From Lachnospiraceae bacterium (GTDB lineage Bacteria; Bacillota; Clostridia; Lachnospirales; Lachnospiraceae): DNA of 64,000 nucleotides. The stretch spans positions 1-64,000 of the forward strand of contig JAKSRP010000003.1 in assembly GCA_024403555.1 (NCBI GenBank). The letters are read 5' to 3'. Under the pieces are notes generated by a model, which was not told the origin of the DNA, made no database searches, and was given only the letters and a program-made list of their open reading frames with translations. This document shows, one piece after another, positions 47,512-57,200 of the stretch (the first letter of the stretch is position 1; each line of letters opens with the position of its first letter). The translations under genes were made by a program, and so were the position numbers.

Positions 47512-48342
47512 ATGTTAGATTTAGACAATCTGTTTGAAGATTTAGAAGAAGAGAAATACGTAGGTGTGGTTTGCTTCGATTATGATGGGACGCTTGTCTC
47601 AAAACCAGAAGGCGTTTATGAAATCACGCAGGAAACGATCGATGCTCTAGAAGCACTTCGTGACAATGGCTATCTCACCGTTTTAGCGTCCGGAAGATCA
47701 CGTCTTATGAGCGAACACGTATTAGAATATTTTGATGGCCTGATTTTGTTAAATGGCTCTTTCGTATCGATTGGTACAAAGGTTCTTAGAGATTTGTATC
47801 TGCCGGAATTTCAAGTACAGCAAGTGGCCGAAGCGCTAAAACGTCACGGACTTTCCGCTTTCTTTGACTGTTTAGATGACTGCTATTCGAATGACCTTGA
47901 TGAGCCATCCATGGATGCACTTTTAAGAGTATTAGAAATTCCGAAAGAATGGTTTGATCCATGGGATGAGAATGCAGACGCACCTGTGTATAAGTTTGTC
48001 ATCAGCTATCAAAATGAAGATGAGATGCTTTCGTTTATCGAGGAATTTCAGGAGGACTATCATATTATCCATCAGCCAAAGTTTTCCTATGCAGATATGA
48101 ATCCAAAAGGAATTACGAAAGGTGATGGAGTAAGAGTCATCTTAGAAGAAACCGGACTTCCAAAAGAAAAGTGCTATGTTTTTGGAGATGGCAACAATGA
48201 CATTCCGATGTTTTTAGAAGCGGGTACAGGCATTGCCATGGGAAATCATACGAAAGATTTAGGCGCCATTGCCGATATGATTGCAAAGCCGGTTAATGAG
48301 AATGGAGTAGCTATTGCGCTTAAAGAATTAGGGTTGATTTAA
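47512..48342 (+). CDS. Cof-type HAD hydrolase
   Basis: The 276-residue protein has FDYDGTLVSKPEG with the two aspartates, VLASGRSRLM (motif II), the lysine in NPKGITKGDGV and FGDGNNDIPMFLEAGTGIAMGN (motif IV). This is a Cof/type IIB phosphatase of unknown substrate. The ATG at 47512 follows AAGGAG. It is the last gene of the priA-to-thiN run. Confidence 0.85.
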   Translation: MLDLDNLFEDLEEEKYVGVVCFDYDGTLVSKPEGVYEITQETIDALEALRDNGYLTVLASGRSRLMSEHVLEYFDGLILLNGSFVSIGTKVLRDLYLPEFQVQQVAEALKRHGLSAFFDCLDDCYSNDLDEPSMDALLRVLEIPKEWFDPWDENADAPVYKFVISYQNEDEMLSFIEEFQEDYHIIHQPKFSYADMNPKGITKGDGVRVILEETGLPKEKCYVFGDGNNDIPMFLEAGTGIAMGNHTKDLGAIADMIAKPVNENGVAIALKELGLI

Positions 48343-48362
48343 AATATTGAAAATGCTATAAT
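48334..48362 (+). promoter_or_regulatory. Sigma-A promoter of the T-box-thrS transcript
   Basis: TTGATT at 48334-48339 (overlapping the end of the HAD gene) and TATAAT at 48357-48362 with a 17-bp spacer and an extended TGC. A second overlapping pair, TTGAAA at 48347 and TATTAT at 48371, is also possible. Confidence 0.75.
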
Positions 48363-48368
48363 ATTTTG

Positions 48369-48618
48369 CGTATTATAAATACTATGAACACGTTGAAGAG
48401 ACGAGTACCTTTAAGGAAGACGACAGAGAGAAGGCGCCATCGGCTGGAAGCGCTTTTCGTAAGAATTTTTGGGAAAACTACCTCTGAGTGGCCCCAATCC
48501 GGCCCGGCCGACACCGTTATCGTCTTGAATGAGTGGTACAAACCAGAATTAGGGTGGAACCGCGGGATACTAGATTTACCTCGCCCCTTATGACTTCGGT
48601 CATAAGAGGCGTTTTTTT
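48369..48618 (+). promoter_or_regulatory. T-box riboswitch before thrS
   Basis: This leader reads uncharged tRNA-Thr and prevents termination when threonine is short. The T-box sequence AGGGTGGAACCGCG is at 48551-48564. The stem I features AGTA and AGAGAG-GGCGCC-GGCTGG lie at about 48405-48445. A candidate Thr specifier codon ACC sits at 48480-48482, though this needs a fold. The terminator is CGCCCCTTATGAC-TTCG-GTCATAAGAGGCG (48582-48611) with seven T after it. The bulge TGGA would pair with an acceptor end UCCA. Confidence 0.93.
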
Positions 48619-48671
48619 ATACCTAAATTATGACCGTAAAAGACTTTATATAGAAAAAGGAGAAAGAAACT

Positions 48672-50630
48672 ATGATCATCACATTAAAAGATGGCTCTAC
48701 AAGAGCATATGAATCTCCAATGTCCGTACTTGAAATCGCAACAGACATCAGCGGCGGACTTGGACGTATGGCAACAGCAGGGGAAGTTGACGGCAAAGTA
48801 GTTGACTTAAGAACAATCGTTGACAAAGACTGCGAACTTAATATCTTAACATTTGACAACAGCGACGCTGGTAAAGCAGCTTACCGTCATACAACATCCC
48901 ACATTTTAGCTCAGGCAGTAAAACGCCTTTACCCAGAAGCAAAATGCGCGATCGGACCAGCAATTGAAGATGGTTTCTACTATGACTTTGATATGCCTTC
49001 CTTAAACAGAGAAGACTTAGACAAAATCGAAAAAGAAATGAAAAAAGTCATCAAAGAAAACCACAAGCTTGAATACTTCGAACTTCCTCGCGAAGAAGCA
49101 ATCAAATTAATGCAGGAAGCAGATGAACCATATAAAGTAGAATTAATCGAAGACCTTCCAGAAGATGCAATCATCTCCTTCTACAAACAGGGTGATTTCA
49201 CAGATCTTTGTGCAGGTCCTCACTTAATGAGCACAAAAGCAGTAAAAGCTTTTAAATTAATTTCTTCTTCAGGTGCATACTGGAGAGGAAGCGAAAAGAA
49301 CAAGATGTTAACACGTATCTACGGAACATCTTATACAAAGAAACAGGATTTAGCAGACCGTCTTGCATATCTTGAAAATATCAAAAACCGTGACCATAAC
49401 AAATTAGGTCGTGAGATGGAATTATTCACAACTGTAGATGTAATCGGTCAGGGTCTCCCATTATTACTTCCAAAGGGAGCTAAGATGGTTCAGACAATGC
49501 AGAGATGGATCGAAGACTTAGAAGATAACGAATGGGGCTACGTAAGAACAAAGACTCCATTAATGGCGAAGTCTGATTTATATAAAATCTCCGGACACTG
49601 GGATCACTACAAAGAAGGCATGTTCGTTATGAACGACAACGAAGAAGCAGGCAAAGAAACAATGGCACTTCGTCCAATGACATGTCCATTCCAGTATTAT
49701 GTATACAAAAACTCTCAGCACTCCTACCGTGATCTTCCTATCCGTATGGGTGAAACATCTACATTATTCCGTAACGAAGATTCCGGAGAAATGCACGGTT
49801 TAACACGTGTACGTCAGTTCACAATTTCCGAAGGTCACTTAATCGTTCGTCCAGACCAGATGGTAGAAGAATTCAAAGGCTGTCTTGCACTTGCAAAACA
49901 CTGCTTACAGACATTAGGTGTGGAAGAAGACGTAACATACCATTTATCCAAATGGGATCCTGAAAATACAGAAAAGTACATCGGTACTCCAGAAGAATGG
50001 GATGAAATGGAAGGAGCAATCCGTGACATCTTAACAGAATTAGACATCGACTTCACAGAAGATGTTGGGGAAGCTGCATTCTACGGTCCTAAAGTAGATA
50101 TCAACGCAAAGAACGTATACGGCAAAGAAGATACTATGATCACGGTTCAGTGGGATTCCTTAATCGCAAAACAGTTTGATATGTACTATATCGACCAGAA
50201 TGGTGACAAGGTTCGTCCATACATCATCCACAGAACATCCATGGGATGCTACGAACGTACACTTGCATGGTTAATCGAAAAATACGAAGGTAAATTCCCA
50301 ACATGGTTATGTCCAGAACAGGTTCGTGTACTTCCTATTTCCGAAAAATACATCGATTACGCAGAAACAGTTGCAAAAGAACTTAAGAAAAACGGTGTGT
50401 TAGTAACCGTTGATAATCGTTCCGAAAAGATCGGTTATAAGATCCGTGAAGCAAGAAAAGCTCGTCTTCCATACTGGGTAGTAGTTGGTGCGAAGGAAGA
50501 GGAAGAAGGAAATGTTGCCGTATCCTCCCGTTTTGCTGGTAACGAAGGTGTGAAACCGGTTGCTGAATTTGTAGATCAGATCTGCAAAGAAATTCGTACC
50601 AAAGAAATCCGTAAAGTAGAAGAACAATAA
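48672..50630 (+). CDS. thrS: Threonyl-tRNA synthetase
   Basis: The 652-residue class II enzyme attaches threonine to tRNA-Thr. It has an N-terminal TGS domain (residues 1-60), an editing domain with HTTSHILAQAV and DLCAGPHL, the catalytic core with class II motifs MTCPFQYYVYKN and RNEDSGEMHGLTRVRQF, and a C-terminal anticodon domain (WLCPEQVRVLPISEKY). Length is standard. The upstream T-box controls it. AAAGGAG lies before the ATG. Confidence 0.98.
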   Translation: MIITLKDGSTRAYESPMSVLEIATDISGGLGRMATAGEVDGKVVDLRTIVDKDCELNILTFDNSDAGKAAYRHTTSHILAQAVKRLYPEAKCAIGPAIEDGFYYDFDMPSLNREDLDKIEKEMKKVIKENHKLEYFELPREEAIKLMQEADEPYKVELIEDLPEDAIISFYKQGDFTDLCAGPHLMSTKAVKAFKLISSSGAYWRGSEKNKMLTRIYGTSYTKKQDLADRLAYLENIKNRDHNKLGREMELFTTVDVIGQGLPLLLPKGAKMVQTMQRWIEDLEDNEWGYVRTKTPLMAKSDLYKISGHWDHYKEGMFVMNDNEEAGKETMALRPMTCPFQYYVYKNSQHSYRDLPIRMGETSTLFRNEDSGEMHGLTRVRQFTISEGHLIVRPDQMVEEFKGCLALAKHCLQTLGVEEDVTYHLSKWDPENTEKYIGTPEEWDEMEGAIRDILTELDIDFTEDVGEAAFYGPKVDINAKNVYGKEDTMITVQWDSLIAKQFDMYYIDQNGDKVRPYIIHRTSMGCYERTLAWLIEKYEGKFPTWLCPEQVRVLPISEKYIDYAETVAKELKKNGVLVTVDNRSEKIGYKIREARKARLPYWVVVGAKEEEEGNVAVSSRFAGNEGVKPVAEFVDQICKEIRTKEIRKVEEQ

Positions 50631-50646
50631 TAGAAAATAATTTATT

Positions 50647-51525
50647 ATGACTTTATTAGCATATCAGGTATTCGATGCGGTCATCAGAGAGCAGAGCTTT
50701 CTTAAGGCCGCCGAATCCTTAAACATTACTCCATCCGCTGTCAGCCACACAATTTCCTCTATGGAGAAGGAGCTTGGCTTTCCACTCTTTGTAAGAAGCA
50801 AGCAGGGTGTGCATCTGACCGGATATGGAGAAAGCTTACGTCCATATATTAATGGAGTTTTACAGAGTGAAGAATCTTTACGTACCGCAATTGACCAGAT
50901 GAATGGATTAGAGAGGGGAACCGTAAAGATTGGAACCTTTAACAGCATTTGTACAACAATGGTTCCGGGGCTTATTAAGTCCTTCAGGGAGCTTCATCCA
51001 TTTATCGAGATTGAAGTGTTCCAGGGAACCTATGATGATGTTCGCCGCTGGATTAAGAATGGAACCGTGGATCTTGGATTCTTATCGATTTCCAGTGCGG
51101 AAGGGCTTCCGATCACGCCACTTTTTAAAGACCGTCTGGTATCCGTTATGCCAAAGGGAACCGATATTGGTGAGAAGAATTATATCCATATGGAAGAATT
51201 ACGCGGCCGTGGATTTGTATCCCAGAGTGAAAGTACCGATGCGGACATTCAGAACTTACTCAAAAAGTATGGGGTAGAAGTACAGGCGCAATGTCATGTG
51301 GTGGATGACCAGTCAACCATCGCTATGGTAGAAGCAGGGCTCGGCGTGTGTATTATGCCGTCGCTTTTGATGAGCACGATGCGAAGTGATGTGGATATCT
51401 ATCCAATTGAACCTGCAGAATATCGTGTCATTGGTATCTGTACGAAGAATGAACAGACGATATCACCAGCTGTAAAAAGTATGAGAGAACATATTTTGAC
51501 GACAATGCAGGAAAAATTATTATAA
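50647..51525 (+). CDS. LysR-family transcriptional regulator
   Basis: The 292-residue protein has the N-terminal winged helix-turn-helix (residues 1-60, with FLKAAESLNITPSAVSHTISSMEKELGFPLF) and a substrate-binding effector domain starting with VKIGTFNSI. The effector and target genes are unknown. It lies 16 nt after thrS on the same strand with a weak ribosome binding site, so it may be transcribed by readthrough. A divergently arranged target, common for this family, is not present. Confidence 0.92.
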   Translation: MTLLAYQVFDAVIREQSFLKAAESLNITPSAVSHTISSMEKELGFPLFVRSKQGVHLTGYGESLRPYINGVLQSEESLRTAIDQMNGLERGTVKIGTFNSICTTMVPGLIKSFRELHPFIEIEVFQGTYDDVRRWIKNGTVDLGFLSISSAEGLPITPLFKDRLVSVMPKGTDIGEKNYIHMEELRGRGFVSQSESTDADIQNLLKKYGVEVQAQCHVVDDQSTIAMVEAGLGVCIMPSLLMSTMRSDVDIYPIEPAEYRVIGICTKNEQTISPAVKSMREHILTTMQEKLL

Positions 51526-51538
51526 GTTTAAAATAAAA

Positions 51539-51569
51539 GTGACCTAAATGTGACGAATTGTGCTATAAT
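51539..51569 (+). promoter_or_regulatory. Probable promoter of the response regulator gene
   Basis: TATAAT at 51564-51569 with extended TGC. The -35 GTGACC is a partial match with 19-bp spacing, so the extended -10 probably dominates. GGAGG precedes the start codon 35 nt downstream. Confidence 0.6.
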
Positions 51570-51603
51570 AGTAGCCAAGAAAGATTCATTTGGAGGGTAA
51601 TTA

Positions 51604-52377
51604 ATGAAAATCTTAGCGGTTGATGATGAACAACTTATGCTCGATGCACTTACCGGAAGCATTCACCGGGCAGAACCAGACGCAGAGGTACATTCTTTTA
51701 AGAGAGGAAGAGACGCCCTTGCATTTGCACAGGTTTATCCAATTGATGTTGCTTTTCTTGATATCCGAATGAGAGGCATGGATGGTCTTACATTAGGGAA
51801 GCACTTAAAAGCGCTGTATCCTGATATTAATTTGATTTATTGCACGAGTTATGATGAATATATATCAGAAGCATTTCGCGAAGTCAGATGTAATGGCTAT
51901 ATTACGAAGCCGGTGGATGCCGATGCCATTGCAAATGAACTTGCACACCTTCGTATACCAATGCATACGGTAGTTCAGGTAGATACAAGGGTGCATTTTC
52001 AGTGTATTGGCCGTTTTGAAGTATTTATTGATAACATACCAGTCAAGTTTGAAAATACGAAGACGAAAGAATTGCTGGCGGTTCTTGTGGACGCGCAGGG
52101 AGGTATCTGCACGAATCAGGAAATTGTAGCGATGCTTTGGGACGATGATGCAAGACATGATTCTTATTTTAAAAAGATACGTAAGGATCTTCTCGATACC
52201 TTTGCAGATAGTGGCTGTGACGATGTCATCTTTAGACAACGAGGCGGCCTTGGCATTAACGTCAATAATGTCAGCTGTGATTTTTATGACTGGAAAAAAG
52301 TGAATATTGGTAAGAAAAAACCGGAAGATTATATGTCTCAGTTTTCCTGGGCGAATATTCCGATTTATGAATGGTAA
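51604..52377 (+). CDS. Orphan response regulator with winged-helix output
   Basis: The 257-residue protein has a receiver domain with the acidic pair D7/D8, phospho-acceptor D53 in FLDIRMRGMDG and the lysine in ITKPVD. The C-terminal domain (about 130-230) begins CIGRFEVFIDNIPVKFENTKTKELLAVLVDAQGG in style, a winged-helix of the OmpR/SARP kind. No histidine kinase gene is adjacent. It lies directly upstream of the coiled-coil, signal peptidase and pilus genes, so a role in their control is a reasonable inference. Confidence 0.88.
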   Translation: MKILAVDDEQLMLDALTGSIHRAEPDAEVHSFKRGRDALAFAQVYPIDVAFLDIRMRGMDGLTLGKHLKALYPDINLIYCTSYDEYISEAFREVRCNGYITKPVDADAIANELAHLRIPMHTVVQVDTRVHFQCIGRFEVFIDNIPVKFENTKTKELLAVLVDAQGGICTNQEIVAMLWDDDARHDSYFKKIRKDLLDTFADSGCDDVIFRQRGGLGINVNNVSCDFYDWKKVNIGKKKPEDYMSQFSWANIPIYEW

Positions 52378-52380
52378 TGA

Positions 52381-52413
52381 AAAAGCTGTCGAAGAATATC
52401 CGGCAGCTTTTTT
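52381..52413 (+). terminator. Intrinsic terminator after the response regulator gene
   Basis: AAAGCTGTCG pairs with CGGCAGCTTT (one wobble) with T runs after it. Transcription of the pilus genes thus needs a promoter between 52414 and 52598. Confidence 0.85.
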
Positions 52414-52426
52414 GACTTTTTTACCC

Positions 52427-52446
52427 TGGTATATTTTGGTATATTT
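52427..52446 (+). promoter_or_regulatory. Tandem 10-bp direct repeat, possible regulator-binding site
   Basis: TGGTATATTT occurs twice in direct tandem. A 10-bp phase of direct repeats is typical of OmpR-type winged-helix binding. TATAGT at 52462-52467, about 15 bp downstream, could be a -10 of an activator-dependent promoter. The assignment is inferred. Confidence 0.35.
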
Positions 52447-52598
52447 TGTAAAGAAGATGGCTATAGTGCCTGAGTAGTGTCCATACAGTAACTGTTGCGT
52501 AACTTTCAAAATTGGTACAATAATATAACATAACATATGATTGGTATGACTATGCCCATTTTTAAAATGGATTGATATATTTGGAGGTAAAAATAGCC

Positions 52599-53282
52599 AT
52601 GACAGAAAAGGAACTTAGAAGTTTAAGAAGAGCGGATCTTCTTGAAATGTTAGTTACAGCAGGCAAACAGTTAGAAGAAACAAAAGCAGCATTTGCAAAG
52701 AAAGAACAGGAGATGATTGCTTCTCACGAAGAAACTGTTCAGTCTTTACAGAGTAAATTAGCAAAGACAGAAGAAAAGTTGAATGAAAGAAACATTGCAA
52801 TTGACAATGCAGGTTCCCTTGCTGAAGCCTCCCTTGCAATCAATGGCGTAATTGCAGCTGCTCAGAATGCTGCAGATCAGTATTTAGAAAATATCAAGAC
52901 AAAATATGCTACCATCGATGCACAGTGCGAGATTCGTGAAAAAGAGATGATGGACCGCATCGCAGTGATGGAAGCAGAAATCAAACAGAGATGCTTTGCA
53001 AGAGAAGCAGAAAGCCAGTCGAAAGCAGACAAAGTTGTAACAGAAGCTTCTGTGAAAGCAGCAGGTATCTTACAGCAGGCACAGGATGAAGCAAACCGTA
53101 TTTTAGGCGCAGCAAAAATCAAGGAATCTGAAATTGATTCTAAGTGTGCCGTAATTGAAGCCCAGGCGAAAGCAGCCGCTCAGAAACACTTTGATGAAGC
53201 GAATGCAAAATTACAGGAAGTAATCAGTACGCATGAATATTTACAGAGTATGTTTTCTGGATTAGGCGGATTAATGAAATAA
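52599..53282 (+). CDS. Cytoplasmic coiled-coil protein upstream of the signal peptidase
   Basis: The 227-residue protein lacks a signal peptide. It opens TEKELRSLRRADLLEMLVTAGKQ and then is almost wholly helical and rich in Ala, Glu and Lys, with long heptad runs (residues 20-90 and 110-215), ending with the Gly-Leu tail SGLGGLMK. I do not recognise a catalytic motif. The opening recurs, by memory, in proteins next to signal peptidase and pilus genes of other Lachnospiraceae. It may be a scaffold for the secretion machinery at the membrane. The ATG at 52599 follows GGAGG at 52583-52587 with a somewhat long gap. Confidence 0.75.
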   Translation: MTEKELRSLRRADLLEMLVTAGKQLEETKAAFAKKEQEMIASHEETVQSLQSKLAKTEEKLNERNIAIDNAGSLAEASLAINGVIAAAQNAADQYLENIKTKYATIDAQCEIREKEMMDRIAVMEAEIKQRCFAREAESQSKADKVVTEASVKAAGILQQAQDEANRILGAAKIKESEIDSKCAVIEAQAKAAAQKHFDEANAKLQEVISTHEYLQSMFSGLGGLMK

Positions 53283-53322
53283 ATTTTGAATGAACAATTA
53301 TTAATGAAATCAGGAAGATAAG

Positions 53323-54267
53323 ATGTCAAATAAGAAACAGAAACCGATCAGGGATCTAAGCTTACCACCTCTTGATACGCTTGAAAAAGAATTAAAGCGT
53401 GAAAAGAGTAAATTCAGCTTTGATTTTGCTCCTTCCGATTTACTGATTCCATTTTCCAATAAGCTTGAGGACATGAAAGAAGCCAGAGAGCTTAAGAAGG
53501 AATCTAAGGTAGAAAAAGCTAAGGTAGAAAAAGCTAAGGTGAAAGAAACTGTGAAAGCAGAGAAAGCGCCGAAAGCAGAAAAAGCACCGAAAGCGAAGAA
53601 GGAAAAAGTAAAACCAGCAAAAGTTAAAGCCCTGAAAGGGACACGAACTATTGGACAACTTCATATTGGAAAACAAAAGCCACGTAAAGATTTAGCCAAG
53701 TTAGGCGTTCCAACGATTGGCGAGTTCGAGAAGGAATTAAAGCGTGAAAAATACAAGAACAGCTATTTTGAGATGCTTCGAAGCACTGTATTTACTTTAA
53801 TTACAGTTGCGGCAGTTGCTGTATTGATCGCGGTATTATTACTCCCTGTTTTACAGATTTACGGAACTTCTATGACACCTACTTTCTCAGAAAGTGACAT
53901 CGTAGTATCTGTAAAAGGAAGCGATTTTAAGACAGGTGAAGTAATCGCGTTCTATTATAACAACCGAATTCTTGTAAAACGAGTAATCGGACATGCTGGG
54001 GACTGGGTAGATCTTGACAACGAAGGCAATGTTTATGTCAATGGCAAGAGACTCGATGAACCATATATCAAGGATAAAGCCTTTGGTGACTGTGATATTG
54101 AACTCCCATATCAGGTGCCAGAGTCTAGAATATTCGTCCTGGGTGACCACCGTAATGTTTCGGTTGATTCACGAAACAGTGCAATTGGATGTATTGCTCA
54201 GGAACAGATTGTAGGAAAGATTGTTTTCAGAGTATGGCCTCTTAACAGGCTAGGAACAGTAAGGTAG
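53323..54267 (+). CDS. lepB: Signal peptidase I with a long duplicated cytoplasmic region
   Basis: The 314-residue protein has an exceptional cytoplasmic N-terminus of about 150 residues. It contains two copies of a motif: RDLSLPPLDTLEKELKREK at 10-28 and PTIGEFEKELKREK at 130-143. These are separated by a Lys/Ala/Glu-rich linker coded partly by tandem 15-bp repeats (53506-53535). One membrane helix (154-178) precedes the catalytic domain with S183 in GTSMTPT and K219 in LVKRVIG, followed by VLGDHRNVSVDSRNS. Normal signal peptidases in this group are about 170-200 residues. It is followed 16 nt later by the giant surface protein, so it is probably dedicated to pilus precursors. Confidence 0.9.
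   Translation: MSNKKQKPIRDLSLPPLDTLEKELKREKSKFSFDFAPSDLLIPFSNKLEDMKEARELKKESKVEKAKVEKAKVKETVKAEKAPKAEKAPKAKKEKVKPAKVKALKGTRTIGQLHIGKQKPRKDLAKLGVPTIGEFEKELKREKYKNSYFEMLRSTVFTLITVAAVAVLIAVLLLPVLQIYGTSMTPTFSESDIVVSVKGSDFKTGEVIAFYYNNRILVKRVIGHAGDWVDLDNEGNVYVNGKRLDEPYIKDKAFGDCDIELPYQVPESRIFVLGDHRNVSVDSRNSAIGCIAQEQIVGKIVFRVWPLNRLGTVR
53506..53535 (+). repeat. Tandem 15-bp repeat in lepB
   Basis: AAGGTAGAAAAAGCT occurs twice in a row, encoding KVEKA twice in the linker. It could change length by slippage. Confidence 0.8.
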
Positions 54268-54283
54268 AAAGGAGGATCGCGGA

Positions 54284-57200
54284 TTGGAGAAATTTACAGC
54301 TAGAGGAGAATCATTTCTTCTTAAATACAGACGTTTGAAAAAATGGCAGAAAGTAGTCAGCGTAATGGCTTGTATCGTAGTTTTTTGTACGACATATGCA
54401 TTGATTTTACCAGCGATTACTCTTACAAATAAAACCTATTGTGGGCAGAAAGAACATGCAGGACATGTGGCAGACTGCTACACAGAACGAACAGTGAAAG
54501 TATGTCATGAGGCAGAAAGTGATGGCCATAAGCATACGGATGCGTGTTATACCATCCCAGAGATTACGCGTGAGGAAGTCAATGAAGACGGCGAAACCGT
54601 AACCATCACAGAAAAAGGCGAACCAAAGCTTGCTTGTGGCAAAAAGGAAAAAGCAGGTCATAAGCATAATAATTCCTGTTATAAGACAGAAAAGAAATTA
54701 ACTTGTAACAAAGGAATTCACAAACATAGTGCAGCTTGTTTTGCTAACCCACATGCAGATCTTGAAAAGAAAGCTGACTGGGAAAAGAAGATTGATAAGC
54801 TTGAGCTTACCGGCGACTGGGCATTAGACGTCGTTACAATCGCAGATTCTCAGATTGGATATAAAGAAAGCAGAAGCAACTATGTAGTGGAAGCTGACGA
54901 TAAAAAAGGTTACACACGTTACGGTGACTGGTATGGAAACCAGTATGGTGACTGGTGTGCGATGTTTGCATCCTTCTGTTTGAATTATGCGGGTGTTGAC
55001 CGTGAACTCATGCCGATTGATGCAAGCTGTCAGAACTGGATTGATGTATTATCTGACAAAGTTCATGATGATAAAGATCAGTCAGAGAAAGACAAATCCA
55101 AGAAAGAGAAAAAATACGATTTATATAGAAAAGCCGGCAAATATGAACCTAAGTGTGGAGATTTAATCTTCTTCGACTGGGATAAGACAGGAAAGCACTC
55201 TGATCATGTCGGAATCGTATCAGAAGTAAAACGCGATAAAGAAGATCAGATTATCGAAATCGTAACAATTGAAGGTAACTCTTCCGATATGGTTAAATCA
55301 AACAGCTATAAACCGGATGATGAAACCATTATGGGTTATGCCGAACTTCCAGAAAATCCAGATTTTGATCCTGCAACAGAAGGCGCAGAAGATCAGGATA
55401 AAGCAGAGAAAGCAACAGAAGTTGAGGCTGCCGACGATAAAGATGCTGTTGTAGATGAAAAGGCAGATTCTGAAGAAGTGAAAGAATCTGAAGAAGCAAC
55501 AGAGGAAGAGACAACTGAAGTAAAAGAAGATACTACTGAAACAAATATCGAAGAAGTGATTGAGGAGTCTGAATCATCCATTAACGAAACAGACGAAGCT
55601 GAAGAAGTAGATGAAACTGAAAAATCAGAAGAATCTGTGGATGAAGAAGAAACAAAACTTGATACAGAGCTTCGTTATACAAAAGAATACGAAGGAACAG
55701 ACTATATTGTAAAAGTCTTATATTCTGAAGCAGCACAGATTCCGGAAGATGCGGAACTTATTGCAGAAGAATATAGTAAGAACTCTAATAACTACAAACA
55801 GCGCTATAAAGAATTCTTAGAATTATATAACTTGGATGAAGATACTGATTTAACAGAAGAGTTCAGACTCTTTGATATCAGTTTTATTCAGAGAAGCGGG
55901 TTATTAGGACTTGCAAAGACAGAAATTGAACCCAAAACAGAAGTTAAGGTAACAATTACTTATAAAGATGTTGAAACAATTGGCGACTGTCACGTTACTC
56001 ATTTCGGTGACAAAACAGAGATGGTTGGCGCAAATGCAGTAGAAAATGATGGCGATGCAGTGATCAGTTTTAATGCCAGTGGATTCTCTGATTATGGAAT
56101 CGCACTTTTAGCAGAGGATGATGGAATCGCACCGCTGGCGGAAAGTGATTGGCCTAGTGCACCTGCAACCGGTAACCTGAAGGGTGTTGTAGTACAGCAG
56201 CCTGTCGTAGGTGAGTGGTATATCATCTATGGCTACAGTGGAAGTGGTACCGCTTATGCACTGACTGAGTGGTGGCCAAACCGTGGAAACGGTGGCGGTG
56301 ACAGCAACAAGCTCGCTACTTTACATACCGCCTCTACTCAGCTTGGTGGAAATGTAGAATTCTGGTTAAGCGAGCAGAATTATTCTCATAATGATGAGAT
56401 TACTTGGCAGTATGTAGGCGATGGCGGTTTCAGAAACAGATATGGCTACTACTTGTATATGAAAACTAGCAGAAGTGGTTATTCTTACAGTGCTGATTTT
56501 AGCGTAGCTACCAACCCTGGAAGCAGTACCAGACGACTGAATCATTATGATTGGAATACCAAGACATTTTATGCAGATTCTCAGTTCTCTGGTCGAATTG
56601 CCGCACTGCAGATTACCAGTGGTGGTTACTCTGCTACACCAACCAGCAGAACCAGTGTTGGTCATAGCGGATTAAATCAGTATCTGGCTCAGGTAACAAA
56701 CGTAGATACAACAAACGTTGCAAATGGTAATCATCCGCCGACAACCGTTACCGGTACTGCACAGCTGAACAAACCGGTTCTTTACAGCTTGGATGCATCC
56801 TCCACTACCATGCAGGCGGTGGCAGGTGTCGAATATACCATTAAGAATAGCAACGGTACGGTAGTACAGAGAATCCATACAAATGGAAGCAGTATCGATA
56901 ACATCATCAATGGTCTGGATCCAGGGACCTATACCGTAGAGCAGACTGCTGTACCAGAGGGTTATGTAGTTGCTCCACAGAAGAGAACCATCACCATTGG
57001 TTCTGGTGGTAACGGATATGTGGGTACATACTATGTGTATAAGGATCAGGATTATAAGTCTGATAAGACTGGACAGGTAATTAATTACGAAAATCGTATT
57101 TATCAGGTCGATATCAGCGGTCAGTCTGGTAAGTACCATTATGAGGTTGATCCAATTCATCTGGATCTGGTTGTCGATGTATCGAACTCTATGCTGTTCC

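Noticed and set aside
48366..48593. 75-codon + strand frame before thrS
   Set aside because: It runs through the T-box stems and T-box sequence; the RNA explains the region and no ribosome binding site is placed before the ATG.
52427..52446. Tandem repeat as a CRISPR or plasmid iteron
   Set aside because: Only two 10-bp units, no spacers, no cas or rep gene.
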